Of a stretch of DNA of 47,324 nt, positions 27,530 to 37,903 are shown piece by piece. A program made the position numbers and the translations under genes. Source of the DNA: Pseudomonadota bacterium (GTDB lineage: Bacteria > Pseudomonadota > Alphaproteobacteria > Rhodospirillales > Magnetospirillaceae); NCBI GenBank assembly GCA_021848545.1, contig JAJZUL010000025.1, positions 1 to 47,324 of the forward strand, read 5' to 3'. The notes under the pieces are model-generated. The model worked only from the letters and a program-made list of their open reading frames with translations. It made no database searches and was not told the DNA's origin. Numbering within the stretch: the first letter of the stretch is position 1; each line of letters starts with the position of its first letter.

Positions 27530-28771
27530 ATGAATACACCGCCGCCTCCCATCGTCGCCAACCGTCTGGCCGCGTCCCAGGAAAGCCTGCTGCTCGATTA
27601 CCTGCAGCGGCTGGAACGCCATCGCCGCGATCGCCGGGCGGTGCAGATCCATCTGTCGGCCCTGGCCGCCGTCAATCGCCGCGAACATCACATGCGCACC
27701 GCGCTGAACGCCTTCGAAGGCCCGGTGAAGATGTTGAACGCCCAGGTCTTCACCCTGACCGGCGGCGATTTCATGGTGATTTACAAGGCGTCGGCCCAGG
27801 ACGAGATCGAAGATTCCATCGTCAAGCTGCGTTACCTGTTCGCCGACGATCCCCTGATCCGCGACGAGGCCATCGGCCAGCCGCTTTTGACCTGGTTCTC
27901 GCTGGACCGCGAATTCGAGCAATTGATGGCTCTGGCCCACCAATTGATCCAGGAGGAGGAATCGCGTCTGCGCGCCGCCGAGGAAAAGGCGGCGCGCGAA
28001 CAGCGGTCCTCGGCGCCGAAGGGGCAGCCCTTCACCCCGGCCGTGCTGGTGCGGACCCAGGCGGCGCTGGCCCAGGCCGATCTCGCCAACCTGTTGCGCC
28101 GCCAGCCGATTTGCGCCATGAGCGAGCATCGACCGGCGCAGCCGGTCTTTTACGAGCTGTTCATCTCCATTTCCGAATTGCGCCAGTCCCTGTGTCCGAC
28201 CGTCAACCTGTCGTCGGCCCCCTGGCTGTTCCAGGAAATGACCGAGACCCTGGACCGCCGGGTGCTGTCGCTGTTGAACAAGCATGACGATGCCACCCTG
28301 GAACGCGACATCAGTCTCAACCTCAACGTTTCGACCATCCTGTCGCCGGAATTCCTGGTTTTCGACGACAACGTCAAGGCCGGCATGCGCGGGACCATCG
28401 TTCTGGAAATGCAGAAGGTGGATATCTATGCCGATCTCGGCGCCTATCTGTTCGCCCGCGATTTCGCCCGCGAACGCGGCTATCGGATCTGCATCGACGG
28501 TCTGACCCACACCATGCTGCCTTTCGTCGATCGCGAACGGCTGGGCGCCGACCTGATCAAGCTGATCTGGGACCCGTCCCTGGTCGAGGAGACCCATCTC
28601 AAAAGCGGGGTCTTGAAGCGCATCGGCATGTCGCGGATCATTCTGTGCCGCTGCGACACGCCCACCGCCCTGGAATACGGGCATTCGGTGGGGATCACCC
28701 TGTTCCAGGGCCGCTATGTGGACGGGCTTCTGGCCAGCCGCCAAGGGATCGGGCGGGCGCGGCCGCGCTGA
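27530..28771 (+). CDS. Diverged GGDEF-EAL-like protein, copy 2 (predicted inactive)
   Basis: 413 residues, paralogue of the upstream gene along its whole length. The GGDEF position still reads GGDF (78-81, TLTGGDFMVIYK), lacking the Glu. The EAL-like part (about 190-400) has QPIC at 192, E209 (ELF for EAL), N264 in ISLNLN, E293, D323 in CIDG, K344, Q393 in FQGRY. CRCD (373-376) replaces AEGVE, matching SRCD in copy 1, so the change predates the duplication. A charged helical segment (140-160, EEESRLRAAEEKAAREQR) links the halves. Probably a cytoplasmic c-di-GMP-related or protein-binding effector. Five bases before the ABC ATPase gene. Confidence 0.75.
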   Translation: MNTPPPPIVANRLAASQESLLLDYLQRLERHRRDRRAVQIHLSALAAVNRREHHMRTALNAFEGPVKMLNAQVFTLTGGDFMVIYKASAQDEIEDSIVKLRYLFADDPLIRDEAIGQPLLTWFSLDREFEQLMALAHQLIQEEESRLRAAEEKAAREQRSSAPKGQPFTPAVLVRTQAALAQADLANLLRRQPICAMSEHRPAQPVFYELFISISELRQSLCPTVNLSSAPWLFQEMTETLDRRVLSLLNKHDDATLERDISLNLNVSTILSPEFLVFDDNVKAGMRGTIVLEMQKVDIYADLGAYLFARDFARERGYRICIDGLTHTMLPFVDRERLGADLIKLIWDPSLVEETHLKSGVLKRIGMSRIILCRCDTPTALEYGHSVGITLFQGRYVDGLLASRQGIGRARPR

Positions 28772-28776
28772 TCCCC

Positions 28777-29541
28777 ATGACCCGATCCGATCCCGTCGTC
28801 GAGGTGGTGGACGTGGTGAAGGCTTTCGGGCCGATCATCGCCGTGGACGGGGTCAGCTTCACCGTGGGGCCGGGGTCGATCACCGCCATCTTAGGGGGCA
28901 ACGGCGCCGGCAAGACCACCACCCTGTCCATGCTGCTGGGTTTGTTGCTGCCCACCTCCGGGCAAATCCGGGTGTTGGGCGAGGATATGGTGCATCATCG
29001 CTACCGGGTGCTGCCCCGGCTCAATTTCTCCAGCCCCTATGTCGATCTGCCCCATCGCCTGACCGTGCGCCAGAACCTGTCGGTCTATGCCGGGCTGTAC
29101 GGTGTCACCGATCACAAGCGGCGCATCGCCGAGCTGGCCGAAGATCTGGATTTCGTCTCCTTCCTCGACCGGCCCACGGGGCGGCTGTCGGCGGGCCAGA
29201 AGACGCGGGTGGCGCTGGCCAAATCGCTGCTCAACCGTCCCGCCCTGCTGCTGCTGGACGAGCCCACCGCCTCTCTGGACCCGGATACGGCCGACGTCAT
29301 CCGCACCTATCTGGCCGATTACGGGCGCGCGACCGGCGCCTCCATTCTGCTGGCCTCCCACAACATGGCCGAGGTCGAGCGCCTGTGCGACCATGTGCTG
29401 ATGATGAAGGGCGGCCGCGTCGTCGATGCCGGGGCGCCGACGGCGCTGACCGGGCGCTATGGGCGGGCCACCATGGAGGAGGTGTTCCTCGACATCGCCC
29501 GCAACCGCGCCCGCGCCGCCGACGGAGCGGACGGGCCATGA
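28777..29541 (+). CDS. ABC-2 type exporter, ATPase subunit
   Basis: 254 residues from ATG 28777. Walker A GGNGAGKTT, Q-loop region, signature LSAGQKTRVALAKSLL, Walker B LLLLDEPTASLD and ASHNMAEVERL (H-loop). The C-terminal GRATMEEVFLDIAR resembles the CcmA/DrrA/NodI class of exporters. Substrate unknown (drugs, polysaccharides and lipids are all exported by this class). It starts five bases after the second GGDEF-EAL-like gene and overlaps the permease by four bases, so the four genes probably share one transcript. Confidence 0.9.
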   Translation: MTRSDPVVEVVDVVKAFGPIIAVDGVSFTVGPGSITAILGGNGAGKTTTLSMLLGLLLPTSGQIRVLGEDMVHHRYRVLPRLNFSSPYVDLPHRLTVRQNLSVYAGLYGVTDHKRRIAELAEDLDFVSFLDRPTGRLSAGQKTRVALAKSLLNRPALLLLDEPTASLDPDTADVIRTYLADYGRATGASILLASHNMAEVERLCDHVLMMKGGRVVDAGAPTALTGRYGRATMEEVFLDIARNRARAADGADGP

Positions 29542-30362
29542 CGGAAGCGATCGTCGGCATGGGGCCGGCCGCCAGCCTGCGCCGGATCGGCGCCCTGGTG
29601 CTGCGCCATCTTTACATCCTGCGCGGCTCGTGGCCGCGGGTGCTGGAAATGGCCTATTGGCCGACCCTCAACATGGTGGTGTGGGGGTTCACCAGCCGCT
29701 TCTTCGCCCATCACAGCGCCCTGATCGCCCAGGCCGCCGGCGTGCTGATCGGCGCGGTGATCCTGTGGGACGTGATGTTCCGCGGCAATCTCGGCGTGGC
29801 CCTGTCGTTTCTGGAAGAGATGTGGTCGCGCAATCTCGGCCATCTCGCCGTCAGTCCGTTGCGGCCGTGGGAATGGGTGGCGGCGATGCTGACCATGAGC
29901 TTCATCCGCACGGTGATCGGGGTGATCCCGGCCGCCTTGCTGGCGATCCCCTTCTACCACTATTCGATTTTTTCCTTAGGCCCGGCTCTGCTGGCCTTTT
30001 GGGCCAATCTGCTGGTGACCGGCTGGGCGGTGGGGCTGGGGGTGTCGGCCCTGGTGCTGCGCTTCGGGCTGGGGGCGGAAAGCCTGGCCTGGGTGGTGGT
30101 GTTCGCCATCGCCCCGGTGGCCGCCGTCTATTACCCGGTCTCGGTGATGCCCGGCTGGTTGCAGGCGGTGGCCTGGTCGCTGCCGCCGGCCTATGTGTTC
30201 GAAGGGATGCGCTCGATCATGTTCGGCCACGGCGTGCGTCTGGACCTGCTGGCCGGGGCGACGGCGCTCAATCTGGTCTATCTGACGGTGACGGGCGCGC
30301 TGTTCCTGCGGACCGTCCATATCGCCCGGCGGCGCGGTCTGCTGCTGAATGTCGGCGAGTAG
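29538..30362 (+). CDS. ABC-2 type exporter, permease subunit
   Basis: 274 residues with six predicted membrane helices and the ABC-2 pattern: LRHLYILRGSWPRVLEMAYWPTLNMVVWGF, FRGNLGVALSFLEEMWSRNLGHLAVSPLRPWEWV, AVYYPVSVMPGWLQAVAWSLPPAYVFEGMRSIMF. ATGA overlap with the ATPase gene. It is the last gene of the four-gene run; inverted REP-like hairpins follow. Confidence 0.88.
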   Translation: MTEAIVGMGPAASLRRIGALVLRHLYILRGSWPRVLEMAYWPTLNMVVWGFTSRFFAHHSALIAQAAGVLIGAVILWDVMFRGNLGVALSFLEEMWSRNLGHLAVSPLRPWEWVAAMLTMSFIRTVIGVIPAALLAIPFYHYSIFSLGPALLAFWANLLVTGWAVGLGVSALVLRFGLGAESLAWVVVFAIAPVAAVYYPVSVMPGWLQAVAWSLPPAYVFEGMRSIMFGHGVRLDLLAGATALNLVYLTVTGALFLRTVHIARRRGLLLNVGE

Positions 30363-30404
30363 GGCGCGGACACGGACGAAAGATTCCTGATGCGTCCCAC
30401 CTCG

Positions 30405-30511
30405 TCATGGCCGGACTTGATCCGGCCATCCCCGTGCTTCCGCATAAAAGTCATTGGAAACAAAGACGTGGGTGGCCGCCACGTGGATGCCCGTGTCAAG
30501 CACGGGCATGA
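30405..30511. repeat. Pair of REP-like hairpins in inverted order
   Basis: TCATGGCCGG-ACTTGA-TCCGGCCATC (30405-30430) and GATGCCCGTG-TCAA-GCACGGGCATGA (30486-30511) are two versions of the same palindrome facing each other; between them ACGTGGGTGGCCGCCACGT (30466-30484) forms a third. The GATGCCCGG-TCAAG-CCGGGCATGAC type is widespread in alphaproteobacteria. It lies in the convergent gap between the permease and the YjfB-like gene (30363-30576), which holds nothing else I recognise. Confidence 0.75.
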
Positions 30512-30576
30512 CGGGGAAAAGGTGGCTCCGTATCCTTTGAATGAGCCGGTGCAGTAGGGGGGCGGCGCGTAGGGGA

Positions 30577-30783
30577 TCAGGCCTTGATGTCGATCATCGA
30601 GCCCACGGCCGACGAGGTCGAAACCGCGCTCTGACCGGGCGCGCTGCCGGTCGCGCCGCTGACCACCGAGGCCAGGGCCTGCTCCGCCGCCGCCACCTGA
30701 CGCAGGGATTGCAGCGCCATGTTCTGGGTCAGTTGCAGGCTCTGAGACAAGGCGGCGTTGGCGCTGATGCCGGAAATAGCCAT
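30577..30783 (-). CDS. YjfB-like small motility protein
   Basis: 68 residues: MAISGISANAALSQSLQLTQ at the start, NMALQSLRQVAAAEQALASVV in the middle, and a GSMIDIKA tail. The length, the helical Gln/Ala/Leu-rich body and the end in M-I-D-I are features of the putative motility protein family YjfB. Function is not established; the family tends to occur in flagellated bacteria. Confidence in the family is moderate because it rests on a short, low-complexity sequence. Confidence 0.6.
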   Translation of the reverse strand: MAISGISANAALSQSLQLTQNMALQSLRQVAAAEQALASVVSGATGSAPGQSAVSTSSAVGSMIDIKA

Positions 30784-31098
30784 GGCTGGGGGCTCCAGGG
30801 CTGAAACGGGGTGTGGAAATTTGGAATGACTCTACACGAAACCCGCGTGTTTGTCACGGACAAGGGCGGTGTGTCGGGATGAAGCGCCGTCTCACCGGAA
30901 CCCGAAATCGCCCTGGTCGGAAAAACGGAACGGGGGGACTGTTGGCACCCAGTCCCCCCAATCCAAGGTGAAAGAAAAATGATCAGAAGCGCAACCAATG
31001 CGCCTTATTTTGGCGGCGATGGCAATCTATGCGCGATAAAGGGGCGTTTGCGTTGCAATGAGCGGGCTTGACCGTTCTCCGCAGCGCCTCCGAAATCG
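30784..31098. other. Non-coding gap with a minus-strand terminator
   Basis: 315 bases. It holds the start region of the YjfB-like gene, the hairpin at 30932-30959 and no credible ORF on either strand; short frames here lack ribosome sites and known patterns. Composition is less GC-rich than the genes, as expected for control DNA. Confidence 0.6.
30932..30959 (-). terminator. Intrinsic terminator, minus strand
   Basis: 9-bp perfect stem GGGGGGACT/AGTCCCCCC, loop of 10. On the minus strand it is followed by GTTCCGTTTTTCC, giving a T-run. It would end transcripts of the gene at 31099-31602. Confidence 0.6.
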
Positions 31099-31602
31099 TC
31101 ACCCTTGCTCCTCGAACAGGGTGCGGACGAGCTGGCCCATCATCTGGCGAAAGCGCGGGTCGGTGGGGTCGCGGGTGCCGACCCAGCCGTCGGCGGCGGC
31201 CATCAGGGCGCCGTCGGCGCAAAAGGCGGCGGTCACCCGCGTTCGTCCCTCCTCGGGCACGGCCGGCGTCGGGGCGTCGTCGCACAGGCGGTTTTGGCCC
31301 AGATCGGCCGGCGGGTCGAAGCGCAGGATCAGCCGGATTTCGGGATGGGCGGCCCGGTCCGCATGGGGGGTGAAGGTCAGGGAACGGCCGATCAGGCAGT
31401 CATCCATGGCCCGGCACACGGCGTCGGATCGGCCGGCGAAGGGTTCGCCCCGGATGACGGCCAGAAGCGGGCCTTTGGCGCTGGCATAGATCATGGTCGC
31501 GAACGCGGCCGGGTCGCGGCGGGTGCCGCTGACCGCCGCCGGCGCCCGCCGCCACGCCGAGGACAGAACGCCCGCGATATGTCCCAATACGGTTTTGGCC
31601 AT
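31099..31602 (-). CDS. Uncharacterised protein
   Basis: 167 residues from ATG 31602 (MAKTVLGHIAG), chosen because GGAGAG lies at the right distance; in-frame ATGs at 31614 and 31644 lack one. No signal peptide or membrane helix. The middle (ATMIYASAKGPLLAVIRGEPFAGRSDAVCRAMDDC) and end (DPRFRQMMGQLVRTLFEEQ) look like a soluble alpha/beta protein. I do not recognise the family. It is monocistronic, between a YjfB-like gene and a receiver-HPt pair on the other strand, which gives only a weak hint of a signalling or motility link. Confidence 0.6.
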   Translation of the reverse strand: MAKTVLGHIAGVLSSAWRRAPAAVSGTRRDPAAFATMIYASAKGPLLAVIRGEPFAGRSDAVCRAMDDCLIGRSLTFTPHADRAAHPEIRLILRFDPPADLGQNRLCDDAPTPAVPEEGRTRVTAAFCADGALMAAADGWVGTRDPTDPRFRQMMGQLVRTLFEEQG

Positions 31603-31787
31603 GGCGCTCTCCATGCCGGTGGCGGTGAAATCCATCCGCTTCAATCAGGGCTTGTGCGGATCGACGATGGTGCGTAAATTGTTAACCCCACGGTAACCAT
31701 TGGTGTCGACCGGCGAATTCCTTATCGGAGATACCGGAAACCGGATGGGTTTGAAATCGGGGAAGCGGGGGCGGAAAGGGGGCATTG

Positions 31788-32210
31788 GTGCGCGGACAGG
31801 GTCTACGGGTGCTTGTGGTGGATGCGAACGCCCATATCCGGCGGCTGATCGCGACTTTGTTGGGAGCCCTTGAAATCACCGATGTGAGCGAGGCGCGCAG
31901 CCCGTCGGCGGCGGCTTCGGTATTGGCCGAACACCGGCCCGATCTGGTGGTGGTCGATTGGACCAATGATCCGGTGGAAACGCTTCTGTTCGTGCATCGT
32001 ATCCGTCGCGGCGAAGGGGCGGACCGGCAGGTTCCGGTTCTGGCGCTGGCCGCGTCCACCCACCATGCGGTGCTGGAGGAAGCCCGCGAGGTCGGCATCG
32101 ACGACGTGATCGCCAAGCCGATTTCGGCGGTGGATTTGATTCACCGCGCCGCCGCTCTGCTCGACGAGCGGGTGAACGGCCGCATGGCGCTGGGGGCCGC
32201 CGCCCAATAG
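31788..32210 (+). CDS. Single-domain response regulator (CheY-like receiver)
   Basis: 140 residues from GTG 31788 (GGGGG five bases before; TTG 31785 also open). A stand-alone receiver: acidic site D12 (VVDAN, only one acidic residue where two are usual), phospho-acceptor D57 in LVVVDWTND, S90/T91 in the Thr/Ser position and K110-P111. No output domain. It probably passes phosphate to or from the HPt protein encoded 14 bases downstream. Confidence 0.85.
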   Translation: MRGQGLRVLVVDANAHIRRLIATLLGALEITDVSEARSPSAAASVLAEHRPDLVVVDWTNDPVETLLFVHRIRRGEGADRQVPVLALAASTHHAVLEEAREVGIDDVIAKPISAVDLIHRAAALLDERVNGRMALGAAAQ

Positions 32211-32224
32211 GGCGGACCGTCGGA

Positions 32225-32644
32225 ATGAGCGACCGGGCGGCGAAAAAAATCGGGGACGACGCCACCTTGCGCGTGGCCCGCATGGTGGAGCGCCTGTCCG
32301 ACGAATACGCGGCGGTTCTGGCCGCCGAAACCGGGCGGATGGAAACCCATCTGGCGCGAATGCGGGCCGCGCCGGAAGATGGCGATGCCCCACGGGCCAT
32401 GTTTCGCATCGCCCATGACATCAAGGGACAGGCGGCGACGTTCGACCGTCCCCTGGCCGGGGCGGTGGCCGGACGCCTGTGCGGCCTGTTGCGGGAGGCG
32501 GCGCCGGGCGACGTGTCCTCCGAAACCATCGCCGCCCATGTGGCGCTGTTGCGCCGGGTGGTGGACGATCGTCTGCGGGGCGCCATCGACGCGGACGGGG
32601 CGGCGCTGCTCGAGCGTCTCGACCGCGCGGCCGGGCTGCGTTAA
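32225..32644 (+). CDS. HPt-domain phosphotransfer protein
   Basis: 139 residues, all helical. H64 lies in AHDIKGQAATF, the HPt phosphohistidine motif (H-x-x-K-G). The flanking helices (MFRIAHDIKG...VAGRLCGLLREA and the C-terminal helix VALLRRVVDDRL) fit the four-helix bundle. With the adjacent receiver it forms a phosphorelay pair with no kinase nearby; a remote hybrid kinase must feed it. Distinct from ChpT, which is larger and has a degenerate ATPase fold. Confidence 0.8.
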   Translation: MSDRAAKKIGDDATLRVARMVERLSDEYAAVLAAETGRMETHLARMRAAPEDGDAPRAMFRIAHDIKGQAATFDRPLAGAVAGRLCGLLREAAPGDVSSETIAAHVALLRRVVDDRLRGAIDADGAALLERLDRAAGLR

Positions 32645-32745
32645 GGTCATAAGCGGTGGCGGCGGCACCGCCGCCTTCCGGGCGATCCCGGTGGAATCAC
32701 AGCCGAATCCGTCCGGCGGCGGACGGGAATGGGGGTCTGGTGGCG

Positions 32746-33504
32746 ATGGGCGTGGCCTATCCCGCGATGCGGACCGATGTCGTCGATCTGCGCGATTTCT
32801 ACGATACCAGCCGGGGGCAGATGGCCCGACGCATGATCCGGCGGCGGCTGCGTTATCTGTGGCCCGACGTGGCCGGCCTGCGGGTGCTGGGGCTGGGCTT
32901 CGCCACGCCCTATCTGCGCACCTTTCAGACCGAGGCCGAACGGGTGCTGGCGATCATGCCGGCCGGGCAGGGGGTTCTGCCCTGGCCGGCGGAAGGGCCG
33001 CGACTGACGGCGCTGGCCGACGATGTCGCCCTGCCTTTGCCCGATTGCTCCATCGACCGGATTTTGATGATCCATGCGGTGGAAACCACCGAACAGGTCC
33101 GCGCGACCATGCGCGAGGTGTGGCGGGTGATGGCCGATGGCGGCCGCCTGATCGTGGTGGTGCCCAACCGTCGCGGCATCTGGGCGCAGATGGAACGCAC
33201 CCCGTTCGGCAGCGGCCGCCCCTATACGCCGCAGCAATTGGACCTGCTGCTCCGGGATTCCATGTTCACGCCCATGGTGCGGACCACCGCCTTGTTCCTG
33301 CCGCCCACCGAACGGCGCATGCTGCTGAAGGCGGCGCCGGCGATCGAGGAGATCGGACGGCGCTGGTTCGAGACCTTCGCCGGGGCGGTGATCGTCGAGG
33401 CGGCCAAGGAAATCTACGCCGCCACCGGCGTCCAGACCGCCGACGGCCGGCGGCGCCGCTACGTGCCGGTGGCTCACGGCATGCCCCGGATCGGTGGATT
33501 ATGA
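32746..33504 (+). CDS. Class I SAM-dependent methyltransferase
   Basis: 252 residues from ATG 32746 (GTG 32740 possible). A methyltransferase fold is indicated by VLGLGFATPYL (motif I, G-x-G-like), DVALPLPDCSIDRILMIHAVETTE (family LPFxDxSFDxV pattern) and MREVWRVMADGGRLIVVVPNRRGIWA. Likely a methyltransferase-11-type enzyme; substrate unknown. About 100 bases after the HPt gene. The gap after it is filled with repeats. Confidence 0.85.
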   Translation: MGVAYPAMRTDVVDLRDFYDTSRGQMARRMIRRRLRYLWPDVAGLRVLGLGFATPYLRTFQTEAERVLAIMPAGQGVLPWPAEGPRLTALADDVALPLPDCSIDRILMIHAVETTEQVRATMREVWRVMADGGRLIVVVPNRRGIWAQMERTPFGSGRPYTPQQLDLLLRDSMFTPMVRTTALFLPPTERRMLLKAAPAIEEIGRRWFETFAGAVIVEAAKEIYAATGVQTADGRRRRYVPVAHGMPRIGGL

Positions 33505-33521
33505 AGCGTGGCAATCGCATA

Positions 33522-33645
33522 AAGCCCGCCGTGGCGGGCGCCTGGGCCATTGAGGCCCCGCGGAGCGGGCTTTTCGCGTGCGAAAAGCGCTTAGCGGAGC
33601 GTAGCCAAGCCACCGGAGGTGGCGCCCGGCGATTGAGGGACGACA
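33522..33645 (+). repeat. Composite repeat E-F, intact copy
   Basis: E part (33522-33592): AAGCCCGCCGTGGCGGGC... ending in GCGAAAAGCGCTT, internally palindromic. F part (33593-33645): AGCGGAGCGTAGCC... ending CCCGGCGATTGAGGGACGACAA. The same E part recurs at 33650-33720 and the same F part at 33859-33913, there separated by an insertion. No coding function. Confidence 0.85.
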
Positions 33646-33649
33646 AATG

Positions 33650-33913
33650 AAGCCCGCCGTGGCGGGCGCCTGGGCCATTGAGGCCCCGCGGAGCGGGCTT
33701 TTCGCGTGCGAAAAGCGCTTAGAGCGGCGTGCCTTAAATACGAGGCATGCCGCTCTTGCGCCCATTGAGGGCGCGGCCAAGCGCGCGGACGCGCGCGCCC
33801 GGCGAGGGCCAAATATAAAGCGATTAGACCGTGATGCAGATTTTCTGCATCACGGTCTAGCGGAGCGTAGCCAAGCCACCGGAGGTGGCGCCCGGCGATT
33901 GAGGGACGACAAT
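33650..33913 (+). repeat. Composite repeat E-F, copy split by an inserted hairpin element
   Basis: E part at 33650-33720 is identical to 33522-33592 up to GCGCTT; F part at 33859-33913 is identical to 33593-33645. Between them lies about 138 bases (33723-33860) comprising a B-type hairpin unit and a 16-bp hairpin. TAG flanks both sides (33720-33722 and 33858-33860) where the intact copy has one TAG, i.e. a target duplication of about three bases. Confidence 0.85.
33723..33860 (+). mobile_element. Inserted TAG-bounded hairpin element (type B plus GATGCA hairpin)
   Basis: Left hairpin AGAGCGGCGTGCCT (33721-33734) / AGGCATGCCGCTCT (33743-33756), then GCGCCCATTGAGGGCGCGGCCAAG (shared with 4064-4090), then a 16-bp perfect hairpin TAGACCGTGATGCAGA (33825-33840) / TCTGCATCACGGTCTA (33844-33859). 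No ORF; movement would need an enzyme supplied elsewhere. See the split E-F repeat for insertion evidence. Confidence 0.6.
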
Positions 33914-33952
33914 AAACAGGGACAATCGGCTTCGCCCGATTGCCCCGTGATA

Positions 33953-34138
33953 CAGGGTCATCGGGTGAAGGCGCGTTGGAGCGGAGCGACTAGGCCGTTG
34001 AGGCCGCCGCAGCGTGCGGAGAGGCTCCATCGGGGCCTCGGAGCGCAAGCGAGGATAGCCAAGGGCGCGGACGCGCCCGCCCGGCGATTGAGGGAAATAT
34101 ACATAATGCAGGGGAAGCGGGGTCACCCGATTCCCCTG
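33953..34138 (+). repeat. MITE-like intergenic repeat, family A, copy 3
   Basis: 186 bp with terminal inverted repeats CAGGGTCATCGGGTGA (33953-33968) and TCACCCGATTCCCCTG (34123-34138). Interior identical over long stretches to 1-104 (inverted) and to 18346-18499. It contains CCCGGCGATTGAGGGA and an AT-rich spacer (AATATACATAATG) before the right end. No coding capacity. It ends 54 bases before ligA, so it may carry or displace the ligA promoter. Confidence 0.88.
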
Positions 34139-34185
34139 CCCCGTGATATGAACCGCATGGCGGCGATGCGTCGGGGCGGCTATAA

Positions 34186-37886
<3,701 letters not shown>

Positions 37887-37889
37887 CCC

Positions 37890-37903
37890 GGCACGCCGCT
37901 CTA
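37890..37903 (-). repeat. Solo hairpin arm at the ELM1-family stop codon
   Basis: On the minus strand TAGAGCGGCGTGCC starts exactly at the TAG stop (37903-37901) of the next gene. It equals the left arm of the type B elements at 4009 and 33720, but no complementary arm follows. A further solo arm, TAGAGCGGCGTAA on the minus strand, lies at about 18551-18563. Confidence 0.65.
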
